Origin: Arcicella rigui
GTDB taxonomy: Bacteria; Bacteroidota; Bacteroidia; Cytophagales; Spirosomataceae
Reading direction: 5' to 3'
Assembly (NCBI RefSeq): GCF_034929435.1
Contig: NZ_JAYFUM010000020.1
Coordinates: 80,091 to 144,090 of the forward strand
DNA: 64,000 bases
Of this stretch, positions 1-8,322 are shown one piece after another (positions within the stretch are counted from its first letter, which is position 1; the number at the start of each line of letters is the position of its first letter). The notes beneath the pieces are model-generated. The model was not told the origin of the DNA, ran no database searches, and worked only from the letters and a program-made list of their open reading frames with translations. Position numbers and translations under genes: made by a program.

Positions 1-275
1 CGCTTACTCGTACAGCTCCGTGGTTAGATAAAATGGAAGGTGGCATCAATTATTTAAAATCAGTCATTATCGACGATGCACTTGGTATGAATGCTCAGTT
101 CGAGCAGGAAATGCAATTTTTGGTTGAAGCCTACAAATGCGAATGGAAAGAAGTGGTGACCAATCCAGAACTCCGCAAGCGTTTCACTCACTTTGTGAAT
201 GCTCCGAAAATGAAAGACCCTTATGCCAAGTTTGAACCCATGCGTGAGCAAATCAAAGCCGCAGAATGGAAGTAA
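1..275 (+). CDS. nirB: Nitrite reductase [NAD(P)H] large subunit, C-terminal fragment
   Basis: The frame is open from the left edge (first full codon at base 3) and stops at 273-275, so only the last 90 or so residues are present. They contain WLDKMEGGINYLKSVIIDD, which reads like the tail of the siroheme/[4Fe-4S] NADH-nitrite reductase large subunit. That cytoplasmic enzyme reduces nitrite to ammonium. The catalytic and flavin domains lie outside the window. The next gene, 28 bases downstream, encodes a Rieske-type NirD, the usual partner, which supports the call. The gene is cut by the window edge and shows no sign of damage. Confidence 0.85.
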   Translation, partial: LTRTAPWLDKMEGGINYLKSVIIDDALGMNAQFEQEMQFLVEAYKCEWKEVVTNPELRKRFTHFVNAPKMKDPYAKFEPMREQIKAAEWK

Positions 276-303
276 AATAATTCACTCAATCACAATTACG
301 ACA

Positions 304-651
304 ATGATAGCAGAACAAACCATCACTTGGCACGTAGCGTGCAGTGTTGAAGATATTCCAGAAAACGGCGGAGCTTGTGCCTTAATCGAAAACGAGCAAA
401 TTGCCATTTATAATTTTACTCGCAGAGGCGAATGGTACGCCACTCAAAACCTATGTCCGCATCGCCAACAAATGGCTTTGTCGAGAGGGATGATTGGCTC
501 AACTGGCATTGAAAACGAACCCAAAGTTGCTTGCCCATTTCACAAAAAAACCTTTTCGCTGAAATCGGGCGAGTGCTTATCTGGCGATGAATACAGTATC
601 AAAACCTATCTTGTAAAGGTTGAAAACGGACAAGTATTTATTGGTATGTAA
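304..651 (+). CDS. nirD: Nitrite reductase small subunit, Rieske-type
   Basis: 115 residues forming one Rieske [2Fe-2S]-like domain. Cluster ligands are visible as C51-P-H53 and C77-P-F-H80. NirD partners NirB in cytoplasmic NADH-dependent nitrite reduction. Many NirD proteins have lost the cluster ligands, but here both Cys-His pairs are kept, so a real cluster is possible. I chose the ATG at 304 because it gives the usual family length. A longer in-frame start at 223 would run back into the nirB coding sequence. It follows nirB by 28 bases and is followed by a terminator-like hairpin, so nirB and nirD look like one transcript. Confidence 0.85.
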   Translation: MIAEQTITWHVACSVEDIPENGGACALIENEQIAIYNFTRRGEWYATQNLCPHRQQMALSRGMIGSTGIENEPKVACPFHKKTFSLKSGECLSGDEYSIKTYLVKVENGQVFIGM

Positions 652-659
652 AAACACAG

Positions 660-705
660 TTTGCGAAAAGACTCATTTAAAATTGCTTAAATGAGTCTTT
701 TGCAA
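660..705 (+). terminator. Hairpin after nirD
   Basis: An inverted repeat of about 19 bases (arms 661-680 and 687-705, loop of six) starts just after the nirD stop. It has one indel near the base of the stem. No long T-run follows, so it may be a weak terminator or an mRNA-stabilising hairpin. Confidence 0.6.
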
Positions 706-813
706 AAGAAGAGAACATGATTTTTTAAAGAAAAATTTATAACAATTTCATAATCAGTAAATTACTTGAAAACTATAAATGATATTTTCGGAAAGTTTGG
801 TATATTTCAAGTT

Positions 814-2292
814 ATGAAGCCACTTGATAGTCAAATCTTTCACAGACTAACTCGCCTCTATGTGATAGCCCTCACGATGGTGGCGTTTTTGTCTATGTCT
901 GGGCAAATCATTATTCAAGTTTTTTTAAACTCTTTGCTTGATGATTCACACGTCGTAAATATTGCAGGACGCCAGCGAATGCTCAGTCAAAGACTTTCAA
1001 AAACGGCTATTTTACTTTGCCGACAAGATATTTTTCAGGCAGATGCCGAGCATTATTCACAGGATATTCAAGAAATTATTGCTTTATGGAAAGCAAGCCA
1101 CGAAGGTTTGAAAAACAAAAACCTGACAACCGATGGCAAAATTTATACCGTAAGAAACAGTGCAAAAATAGATAGTATGTTTCGTGAAATAGACCCTATT
1201 TTTCAAACAATATTATCAAATGCTAAGTTAATCAGCCAACATATCAATAAACCTACTCCCAATCAAGAAGAAATTTTACAAAAGTCGCTCCATGAAATAT
1301 TGGTAAATGAAAGGTTGTTTTTGAAAATGATGAACCAAATCGTTTTTCAATATGATTTAGAATCAAGAGCGAGAGTACACACCACAAAAAGTATTGAATT
1401 GATTCTGTTTGTGGTACTTTTTATCATATTAATTATTGAAGGTTTGGTCATTTTCAGACCAATCGCCAATTATATCAGGCTGGTAATTAAAAAATTAACA
1501 GATTCTGAAAGTGAACTTCGCCAAACAAACGAAACCTTATTACAAACCCAGCAAGCATTAGTACAAGCTACTGAAGAGAAGTTTAAATTACAGTTAGCAG
1601 AAGAAAAAGTTCGTTCTGCTTCTTTGATGGAAGGGCAGGAAATGGAACGCAAACGTTTGGCTCGTGAATTGCACGATGGTATCGGGCAAATGCTTACGGG
1701 CTTGCGACTGCACAGTGAAAAAGTAAAAAGCTTTGCTTTTGCCAATCCAAAACAAGACAAATCTTTTGAAGAGTTACAAAAACTCATTCAAGAAACCATC
1801 GAGGCTACTCGTACAGTAGCTTTCAATTTAGCACCATCTGTATTAAGTGATTTTGGTGTTACGCCAGCTATCAGAATTTTAACCGAACAAGTAAGTAAAA
1901 TTTCAGGCATTAGCATTGAATTTGTAGAGAAGAAAATTCCACGCCTCCCCGAAACCGTTGAGGTATGTTTATATAGAATTACCCAAGAAGCTATCCACAA
2001 TGCAGTAAAGTACGCTGAACCTGAATTATTGAAAGTAGAACTTTGGGAAAAAGAAGGATTCATTCATTTAAGTATTGCAGATAATGGAAAAGGTTTTGAT
2101 TTAGCGAGTATCAAAAAAACCTTAGGAGGGAGCGGCTTAAAAAATATGCAGACACGAGCCGAATTATTGAATGGTTCATGTAAAATACAGTCTAAAACAG
2201 GGAAAGGTACGAAAGTACTTGTCCAAATTCCAATTATATCAAACAACAAACTAATTAATAGGAGAAAAAAATCAGCAGAGACAGTATCTTAA
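814..2292 (+). CDS. NarX-like sensor histidine kinase with PilJ-type sensor domain
   Basis: 492-residue membrane sensor kinase. A first membrane segment (about residues 15-38) is followed by NIAGRQRMLSQRL (49-61), the P-box-like motif of PilJ/NarX nitrate-sensing domains. A second membrane segment lies near 190-215, then a coiled linker. The kinase core is of the HisKA_3 (NarX/LuxR-partner) type: the phosphate-accepting histidine is H287 in ELHDGIGQ, and the ATPase domain has the N-box (EAIHNAVKYA), G1 (DNGKGFD) and G2 (GSGLKNM). An in-frame TTG at 766 could add 16 residues, but the ATG at 814 starts a normal membrane-anchor sequence. With nirBD just upstream and a NarL-like regulator 132 bases downstream, it probably senses nitrate or nitrite. 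The ligand is inferred from motif and context only. Confidence 0.8.
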   Translation: MKPLDSQIFHRLTRLYVIALTMVAFLSMSGQIIIQVFLNSLLDDSHVVNIAGRQRMLSQRLSKTAILLCRQDIFQADAEHYSQDIQEIIALWKASHEGLKNKNLTTDGKIYTVRNSAKIDSMFREIDPIFQTILSNAKLISQHINKPTPNQEEILQKSLHEILVNERLFLKMMNQIVFQYDLESRARVHTTKSIELILFVVLFIILIIEGLVIFRPIANYIRLVIKKLTDSESELRQTNETLLQTQQALVQATEEKFKLQLAEEKVRSASLMEGQEMERKRLARELHDGIGQMLTGLRLHSEKVKSFAFANPKQDKSFEELQKLIQETIEATRTVAFNLAPSVLSDFGVTPAIRILTEQVSKISGISIEFVEKKIPRLPETVEVCLYRITQEAIHNAVKYAEPELLKVELWEKEGFIHLSIADNGKGFDLASIKKTLGGSGLKNMQTRAELLNGSCKIQSKTGKGTKVLVQIPIISNNKLINRRKKSAETVS

Positions 2293-2424
2293 AATTATAC
2301 TTGAATATTACAATTTTTATTAATATATTGATTGTTTATTGTAGTTTTATGTACAGCAGTTGATGAGTTTTTTAAGATTTACATTTAAAAACACTCTCCA
2401 TTTTTTATAAACTTTATAATAAGT

Positions 2425-3069
2425 ATGAACCCAATTACTGTATTATTAGCAGATGACCACGACGTAGTTAGAAAAGGCATGAAGATGCTCTTGGAAGACG
2501 AAGAAAGCGTGCTTGTAATCGGAGAAGCTTCCGATGGATTGGATGCAATCGAAAAAGTAAAAGCCCTATCACCCAATGTTGTTATTTTAGATTTAACCAT
2601 GCCTAAAATGACAGGAATTGAAGCTGCAAAAATTATTTCTGAAGAATATCCTGATGTTCAGATTCTGATATTTTCGATGCACAACAACCGTGAATACATT
2701 ATTAATTCAGTTGAAAATGGAGCAAGCGGTTATTTATTGAAAGATACTGGCAAAGAAGAACTCATGCGTGCCATTAATGTAGTTTCGGAAGGAAGAAAGT
2801 ATTTTCCACCAGAAATTTCAGAAGTAATTATCGACGAACTTCTTTCTAAAACTTCTGGAAATCAGCCTGATACAAGCAGACCCATTTTTCAGAAAATCAC
2901 GCCAAAAGAAAAACAAATCCTTGAACATATCGTACAAGGCTACAACAGCCGAGAAATCGCTGATAAATTATTCTTGAGTATTCGTACCGTTGATAACCAC
3001 CGTGCGAACATGATGAAGAAAACAAAAGCAAAAAATACTGCTGATTTAGTAAAAATGGCAATCGGTTAA
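2425..3069 (+). CDS. NarL/LuxR-family response regulator
   Basis: 214 residues. The N-terminal receiver domain (about 4-120) shows the acidic pair D10-D11, the phospho-acceptor D56 in VVILDLTMP, and the later Lys in YLLKD. The C-terminal LuxR-type helix-turn-helix (about 148-210) carries TPKEKQILEHIVQGYNSREI and the recognition helix region SIRTVDNHRANMM. It follows the PilJ-type sensor kinase in the same direction and is almost certainly its cognate regulator. Control of the adjacent nirBD genes is likely but inferred. Its stop codon (3067-3069) directly abuts the stop of the convergent AlkD-like gene, with no spacer and so no room for a separate terminator. Confidence 0.87.
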   Translation: MNPITVLLADDHDVVRKGMKMLLEDEESVLVIGEASDGLDAIEKVKALSPNVVILDLTMPKMTGIEAAKIISEEYPDVQILIFSMHNNREYIINSVENGASGYLLKDTGKEELMRAINVVSEGRKYFPPEISEVIIDELLSKTSGNQPDTSRPIFQKITPKEKQILEHIVQGYNSREIADKLFLSIRTVDNHRANMMKKTKAKNTADLVKMAIG

Positions 3070-3774
3070 TTAGCGTTTTAAATAAGATAAACGTTTACTT
3101 TCTTCCATTTTCTCAATCGCATAACGAAGCATCGTTCTGGGCATTTTTGAAAGATTTTCTTCTAAAAATTCTTCCAACGCTAACTCATCTCGTTTACCAA
3201 TTTCTCTTAACATCCATCCGCACGCTTTGTGCATCAAATCGTGCGGATGATTAAGAAAATACTCCGAAAGTTTGAAACAGTCTAAAAACTGACCTTTCCG
3301 AATAAAAGTCATCGTAGAAACTACGGCAATGCGTTCAGACCACAAATGTTTGCTTGCTGCTAAATCATACAGTACTTGTCTGTCTTTATCCAATAAAAAT
3401 TCTCCCAAAATTTTGTAACAAGAACAATCTACTAAATCCCAATTATTGATTTTTGAGACATTGCTCAAATAAAAATCAACCATTTCGCTTCTTTCTTCTT
3501 CTGATTTGGTCTTTTGGAATTTTTCTACCAAAATCATCAAACCCGTAAACCGAAACTCATGGATTTCGTCATTGACTAACACTTGAATCTCGTCGATACT
3601 GATTTTTTCCCAGTATTCTTTTACCAAAGTTCTTACTTGTGGATTGCTAAGACCAATAAAAATATCACCTTCGCCATACTGTCCTTTCCCAGTTTTGAAA
3701 AACCGAGCTGTTTGTATTGCTCTTTCAGGATTAGCGAGGTTTAGAAGTGCTTGTTTGAGCTTTGCTAACATCAT
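3070..3774 (-). CDS. DNA alkylation repair protein, AlkD family
   Basis: 234 residues, the usual length for the HEAT-like-repeat DNA glycosylases AlkC/AlkD that remove N3- and N7-alkylated purines. The segment NNWDLVD places Trp112 and Asp113 where AlkD proteins keep their catalytic Trp-Asp pair. The protein is otherwise all-helical and basic, as expected. Two consecutive ATG codons (3774, 3771) are possible starts. It stands alone, convergent with the response-regulator gene. A separate alkylation-repair cluster lies near 60 kb in this window, but nothing here shows a shared regulator. Confidence 0.82.
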   Translation of the reverse strand: MMLAKLKQALLNLANPERAIQTARFFKTGKGQYGEGDIFIGLSNPQVRTLVKEYWEKISIDEIQVLVNDEIHEFRFTGLMILVEKFQKTKSEEERSEMVDFYLSNVSKINNWDLVDCSCYKILGEFLLDKDRQVLYDLAASKHLWSERIAVVSTMTFIRKGQFLDCFKLSEYFLNHPHDLMHKACGWMLREIGKRDELALEEFLEENLSKMPRTMLRYAIEKMEESKRLSYLKR

Positions 3775-3776
3775 AT

Positions 3777-3865
3777 AGAAATGCGGAATGAGGAATTTTG
3801 AGCGAGGAGTCGTCTTTGTATTTCAAATTTAAAAACTCCTCATTCAACATTCCAAACGCTAAATT
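3777..3865. repeat. Inverted intergenic word repeat between alkD-like and helicase genes
   Basis: This spacer holds 'GGAATGAGGA...GAGGAGT' on the left and 'ACTCCTCATTCAACATTCC' on the right, so the two ends can pair imperfectly. Similar 'GAATGAGGAGT' words recur at about 40190. It belongs to the family of stop-codon-adjacent word repeats described in the findings. Confidence 0.5.
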
Positions 3866-3869
3866 CAAT

Positions 3870-5240
3870 TTATCTTCTTCCTTTACGAGGGTCTTCTCGT
3901 TTGGCTTTTCCAAAAGTTTTTTTACGAGCATCCTTTCCTGCCGAAATATGCTGTTTTTTATTCTTTACTTCTTTTTCTTTGGCTTTTACTTTACGGTCTT
4001 TTTTCTCGTGGAAAGCTCCTTTAAAATCTGGGTCTTCACGTTTTTTCTGTTCGTCGATTTCACGCAACATAATTTGTTTTTCAACAAATGGCGTTTGTAA
4101 TACTTCTAATTCTTCTGGAAGTGGCTCACGAGGAATTGGCATTTTGATAATTTTCTCAATTTTGCCGATATGATACTCCTCCGCTTCGGTCATAAAAGTA
4201 ATAGCTTCGCCTTTGTTGTTGGCACGACCAGTACGCCCGATTCTGTGAACATAATCTTCGTAAATCAAAGGCACGTCAAAATTAATTACGTGGCTTACCA
4301 TTTGAATATCAATCCCACGAGCGGCAACATCTGTCGCTACCAATACTTGGATATTTCCTTCTTTGAAATCTTCCATCGAATTGATTCTGGTATTTTGCCC
4401 CTTATTGGCGTGAATTACCCGAATCTTGTTTTCGCCTACTACTTTTCTCCCTAAATATTTAAAAATATTATCAGCGATTTCTTTGCTTCTACAAAAAATA
4501 ATCGTTCTGTTAAAGGTTTCGTGGTCACGCATCAACATTCCCAAAAGGTTAATTTTGGTCATGAAATTGGGTACTTCAAACAAACGTTGCTTTACCATAT
4601 CCGCCGTTGTGGCTTGCGGACTTACTTCTACTTTATGCGGAAACTCCAAAAATTCATGCGAAAGGTTTTCTACTCTTGGCGGAAATGTAGCCGAGAAAAG
4701 TAAGTTTTGTCTCTTTTTTGAAGGAATTACTTCTAAAATACTTCTGATTTGAGGCATAAAGCCCATATCCATCATTTTATCGGCTTCGTCGAGGACTAAA
4801 GTTCTTAGTTCTTTTACGCCAATTTCTCCTTTAGAATACAAATCCAAAAATCTACCCGGCGTAGCAATAATAATATCAACGCCAGCTTGTAAAGCTTCAA
4901 TTTGAGTTTTTGGACCTAAACCACCGTACAAAGCCACGTGACGAATATCAGTGTATTTGGCTAATTGTTTTACGGCTTCATCAATTTGCATCACCAATTC
5001 ACGAGTAGGAGCGAGGATGAGTACACGCATCATTTTGCCTTGTGCGTATTTTACTTTCATCAGAATTGGTAGTAAATAGGCAGCGGTTTTTCCTGTACCT
5101 GTTTGGGCAATGCCCAACACATCGTGTCCGCCCATAACTAATGGAATGGCTTGCTCTTGAATAGGCGTAGGTGACTGATAGCCAGCTTCTTCGATGGCAT
5201 TATATAATTGGCGATTGAGTTGAAAATCTTCGAATGTCAT
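3870..5240 (-). CDS. DEAD-box ATP-dependent RNA helicase, RhlE-like
   Basis: 456 residues with the full DEAD-box set: Q-motif region (SPTPIQEQAIP), Walker A (AQTGTGKT), PTRELV, DEAD near residue 150 (VLDEADKMMDMGF), SAT (LLFSATFP), and in the second RecA-like domain VATDVAARGID and HRIGRTGRANNKG. The last 60 residues are a Lys/Arg-rich tail typical of RhlE/CsdA-type helicases that act on structured RNA or ribosome precursors. It is monocistronic, with a probable promoter at 5299-5306. The exact paralogue (rhlE versus deaD/csdA) cannot be fixed from sequence reading alone, so no symbol is given. Confidence 0.9.
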   Translation of the reverse strand: MTFEDFQLNRQLYNAIEEAGYQSPTPIQEQAIPLVMGGHDVLGIAQTGTGKTAAYLLPILMKVKYAQGKMMRVLILAPTRELVMQIDEAVKQLAKYTDIRHVALYGGLGPKTQIEALQAGVDIIIATPGRFLDLYSKGEIGVKELRTLVLDEADKMMDMGFMPQIRSILEVIPSKKRQNLLFSATFPPRVENLSHEFLEFPHKVEVSPQATTADMVKQRLFEVPNFMTKINLLGMLMRDHETFNRTIIFCRSKEIADNIFKYLGRKVVGENKIRVIHANKGQNTRINSMEDFKEGNIQVLVATDVAARGIDIQMVSHVINFDVPLIYEDYVHRIGRTGRANNKGEAITFMTEAEEYHIGKIEKIIKMPIPREPLPEELEVLQTPFVEKQIMLREIDEQKKREDPDFKGAFHEKKDRKVKAKEKEVKNKKQHISAGKDARKKTFGKAKREDPRKGRR

Positions 5241-5298
5241 AATTTATAATCGTTACCTGTTCTCAGATTTTTATCCATAAATTTCCTGAAAACATTGA

Positions 5299-5306
5299 CA
5301 AAGGTA
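5299..5306 (-). promoter_or_regulatory. Putative -7 promoter box for the RNA helicase gene
   Basis: On the minus strand this reads TACCTTTG, matching the Bacteroidota -7 consensus TAnnTTTG. It lies about 60 bases before the helicase ATG. I do not see a good -33 TTTG, so support is moderate. Confidence 0.45.
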
Positions 5307-5338
5307 CGAAAATAAAGTTTATCACTTGTGAGAAGAGG

Positions 5339-5373
5339 AATTGTAACCCAAAGATTTACTTTGAGTTACAATT
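5339..5373. terminator. Hairpin downstream of the 331-residue gene
   Basis: Arms AATTGTAACcCAAAG (5339-5353) and CTTTGaGTTACAATT (5359-5373) pair with one mismatch around a five-base loop. It sits just after the stop of the minus-strand gene at 5387 and before the helicase promoter, so it may end that operon, though it lacks a clear U-run. Confidence 0.5.
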
Positions 5374-5386
5374 GCAAGAAGGATTT

Positions 5387-6382
5387 TTAATCTAATAATC
5401 CTTTATAAGAAGAGTCTTTTGAAGGATTTACTTTTTTGGTTTCGTTGGGTGCGTCTAAAGTAATCAAGTTGAATTCGCCTTTGTTATAAGCATCCAACAT
5501 CGACTGCCCTTTGTCGGTCAAAATACCATTTTGAATATCCACTGAATTGATAAAATCCATCGAATAATCCATCGCACGTTTCATTTCGCCCAATTTCTTA
5601 CTCATATCTTCTTGAATATATTCCATTGATTCATCGAAGTAGAATTTTTTATCAGGGTTTCCTTTGAAAATACTTATCGCTGTCTTCAAGGCATTCGAGC
5701 TACTTTTTACGATTTCGTATTCGGCTTCTTTCAGTTTTACTTTGATTTCAGTTTCCTTAATAATATAATCTGCCGAAGACTGTACTTTTTCCATAAAACC
5801 CAAAATGGTTGTCATGTTGCGTTGGAGTGGCAAAAGTTTCTCGTTCATTTCTTGTAAACCTGCGGCTTCGATACTTGCCAATGAAGCGGCTTCTTTCATA
5901 CCAGGTTTATCGGGCATACTGTTGGCTTTGTTGGCTTCGGCAAATTTGGCTTTGATATTTTCGTTGTTTTCGCCGATTTTCTTGTTCAGTTTCACCAATT
6001 GCCCAGCCAAAATATCAATCTGTTTCGACATCTGTTCACGTTTTTCACGCAAATCAGAAATATAGATTTTCATAATGGCAATCGGGTCAAGCTGAATCAC
6101 TAAGCCTGTAATGTTTCGCATCATCATTTTAAATAAAAAGAAAAATGCTGTACGAACGTCTTTACTGGTTATCAAGAAAACGAAAAGCCCCAAAACCGCT
6201 AAAAGTCCCCCGAGATACAAAGTATTTGAGGTTACTTTTATCAAAAACTCAATTACAAAATTGAGGTAATACAAACCGAACGCTCCGACTGCTCCTAAAA
6301 AAAGCATTGCCGTCATACCTTCTGGCTTAGACCAAAAGGATTTTGTAGGTTGATTTCCACCTATTTGTGATAAATCTGTCAT
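5387..6382 (-). CDS. Unrecognised membrane-anchored coiled-coil protein (PspA-like body?)
   Basis: 331 residues. Two hydrophobic segments (about 24-44 and 54-72) form a likely membrane hairpin. A short amphipathic stretch follows, then a long charged helical region (about 100-290) starting LDPIAIMKIYISDLREK. That 'DP...I..DLREKREQ' opening and the long helical-hairpin spacing resemble PspA/IM30 (ESCRT-III-like) proteins, but this is an impression, not an alignment. I do not recognise a named family. It is the second gene of a two-gene operon with the 222-residue protein 36 bases upstream, whose coiled-coil could pair with it. A role in envelope maintenance or membrane remodelling is a guess. 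Confidence 0.6.
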   Translation of the reverse strand: MTDLSQIGGNQPTKSFWSKPEGMTAMLFLGAVGAFGLYYLNFVIEFLIKVTSNTLYLGGLLAVLGLFVFLITSKDVRTAFFFLFKMMMRNITGLVIQLDPIAIMKIYISDLREKREQMSKQIDILAGQLVKLNKKIGENNENIKAKFAEANKANSMPDKPGMKEAASLASIEAAGLQEMNEKLLPLQRNMTTILGFMEKVQSSADYIIKETEIKVKLKEAEYEIVKSSSNALKTAISIFKGNPDKKFYFDESMEYIQEDMSKKLGEMKRAMDYSMDFINSVDIQNGILTDKGQSMLDAYNKGEFNLITLDAPNETKKVNPSKDSSYKGLLD

Positions 6383-6418
6383 GGTTTTAATCTTTTAAAT
6401 GTTTGATTTAGAAAATGT

Positions 6419-7087
6419 TTATTTCAAGTACTTCACAATCTTGTCGATGTCGCCTTTTATTTGCTCTACAAAAGTGAGATGTGTGGTTTCATAATTACTT
6501 TTATTGATGGTAATTTTTCCACTTTGCTCGGCAATACTGTCCGTCAGTTGATTGATTTTATTTTTATTTTCATCAATTCTGCGTTGAAGTTCAACGATTT
6601 GCTTGGCGATACTTTCGTTTTCGTCTTCTGTTTTTTTCAGTTCATTTTTCAAACCGCCTACTTTTTGCGTAACGGCGGCTTCTACGTCTTTCAGAAAAGC
6701 TTGGCGGTCGTTATCCAAAATACCAATGTATTGGTTGGCGGTATTCGTCAGTACTTGTACATCCGTAATGCCACCCATTGCTTTAAAACTTGCCCAAGCC
6801 GCTTGAAATTGTTTTTCTTCCGAAAGCCCTAAACCCGACAAACTTTTTAAAGCCTGCATAAATTCAAAATAATCTGGGCCTTTGAGGTTTGAGTTTTCAA
6901 GTAATTGCACAAAATGGTCGATAAACTTTTTGTCCATTACTCCTTTATCTATGTTTTTAGGAGGAATCGCCTCCGCTACAATTGTTGGGGCTGGCGTTGG
7001 AGTACTGATATTGGCGGGTTGTGCCGTTTCTTCAGTAATAAAAAAACTCAATAATTTTCTACCGATACTTTTTTCTTCTGCTGCCAT
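6419..7087 (-). CDS. Unrecognised protein with C-terminal coiled coil
   Basis: 222 residues, cytoplasmic by appearance, with no signal peptide. Residues 1-15 are a short basic segment and 20-45 a Thr/Pro/Ala-rich linker. Residues 50-135 form a compact helical domain, and about 140-205 a strong coiled coil (KNELKKTEDENESIAKQIVE, then QRRIDENKNKINQL). I do not recognise the family. It is the first gene of an operon with the membrane coiled-coil protein downstream (36-base gap), suggesting that the two form a complex. The spacer upstream is long (590 bases), so the promoter probably lies there. Confidence 0.6.
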   Translation of the reverse strand: MAAEEKSIGRKLLSFFITEETAQPANISTPTPAPTIVAEAIPPKNIDKGVMDKKFIDHFVQLLENSNLKGPDYFEFMQALKSLSGLGLSEEKQFQAAWASFKAMGGITDVQVLTNTANQYIGILDNDRQAFLKDVEAAVTQKVGGLKNELKKTEDENESIAKQIVELQRRIDENKNKINQLTDSIAEQSGKITINKSNYETTHLTFVEQIKGDIDKIVKYLK

Positions 7088-7677
7088 TGGAATGAGGTTA
7101 GTTCAAATGTTAATATTTTCTTTAAATGAACGATACAATATTAATCAGCCTTTCAAGTATTTATAGTGGTAGAAGTAAGAGTGGTAACAGGACTTGATAA
7201 TGCTATAAAAAAATATGATAATTTTTTTTATCTCGTGCAACATTAGCGAACTGGCTTGCATCTTATGTTTGAAATTCGCCAAAAACATCAGCGAAACCAT
7301 TCATCCATACTAAAGCATCCGCTTAAACCAAAAATCAAATGAAAATCAAGCAGAATTACCATTCAAAAAGCTAAATGACCGATTATGGTATTTTGTATTG
7401 CAAGGTACTGGCTTTTACCCATAACTTTGACACAGAAATCAAGAACAAAAAACAATTAATAACCTCTGAACAATTATTAAAACGTTAAAAACCGAACAGT
7501 AACTGTAACAAAAACGAACACCTATTAGAGTAACCTTAAAACATAAGTATCTACAAATCAATAATTTATATTTTTTGGCACACAAATTTCAATAATTATA
7601 TTACAAAACCAACAGAGTAATCTCTAAACAATTTATTTCATAATCAAAAAATTTAATTTCTAAACAGTTTAAAAAAA
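7088..7677. other. Long AT-rich divergent intergenic region
   Basis: A 590-base spacer between two divergent transcription units. I see no open frame longer than about a dozen codons, no RNA gene and no strong hairpin. Promoters for both flanking genes must lie here, but no clean TAnnTTTG box stands out. The part closest to the secreted-protein gene (7440-7677) is rich in A and carries 'aacctctgaacaa', which recurs after that gene's stop at 8091. Confidence 0.4.
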
Positions 7678-8079
7678 ATGAAAACTTTAGTTAAAACTTT
7701 CGCAATTGCAGTATTATCAGTGATGTCATTCGTTTCTAACGCATCTGACAACAACGAACCAACAGGTAGCATCAAAAAACCGTTTGCTGTGGGAATGTAC
7801 CAAACAGCTAACACGCTACAAATGAATGTATTGATTGAAAAAACAACGAACAAAGATTTGTACGTATCGTTGAAAGATGAAGCTGGAAATGTATTACACA
7901 AAGAAAGAGTGGGTAAAAAAGGAACGGTATATCACGGTAAGTTTGACTTGAGCGAATTGCAAGATGGAAAGTATAGCTTTGAAATAACAGACGGTGAAAC
8001 AAAAGTAGTTAAGAACGTAAACATTGGTACTACAAAACCAGAACCCGTAATTAACGACCGTTTTATCTCGATGAACTAA
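7678..8079 (+). CDS. Small secreted beta-rich protein of unknown function
   Basis: 133 residues with a clear signal peptide (MKTLVKTFAIAVLSVMSFVS, cut near residue 22-23). The mature part alternates polar and hydrophobic residues (LQMNVLIEK, LYVSLKDEAGNVLHKE, YSFEITDGETKVVKNVNI), as in a single Ig-like beta-sandwich. It resembles small Bacteroidota exported proteins of the DUF3244 type, but I cannot assign it firmly. It is monocistronic, with its own terminator and an unusually long upstream spacer. Function unknown. Confidence 0.65.
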   Translation: MKTLVKTFAIAVLSVMSFVSNASDNNEPTGSIKKPFAVGMYQTANTLQMNVLIEKTTNKDLYVSLKDEAGNVLHKERVGKKGTVYHGKFDLSELQDGKYSFEITDGETKVVKNVNIGTTKPEPVINDRFISMN

Positions 8080-8143
8080 TTATTGGTTTAACCTCTGAAC
8101 AAGCTTAATTGTAATTTCTCTGAATCTAACTATGAAAATAAAG

Positions 8144-8176
8144 CCGTGCTACGATAGTCTCGTGGTACGGTTTTTT
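8144..8176 (+). terminator. Rho-independent terminator
   Basis: An 11-base imperfect stem (CCGTGCTACGA / TCGTGGTACGG) with a short loop, followed by six Ts. It ends the small secreted protein transcript. Confidence 0.7.
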
Positions 8177-8322
8177 GTTTAAAAAGCCCCTGAAACATTA
8201 ACATATCATTAACACGATGCTCTAAAATAGCGATTTTGATTCCTGCGTTTTATAGTTGTATTCATCAAGGAATAAATTATCCGAAACCTCGAAAATACAT
8301 TCACCATTAAAACATCCACTCC

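Noticed and set aside
4930..4945. Other CACGTG palindromes (about 4935, 14102, 16352, 19062) as parS sites
   Set aside because: They lie in coding DNA and lack the flanking TGTT/AACA halves.
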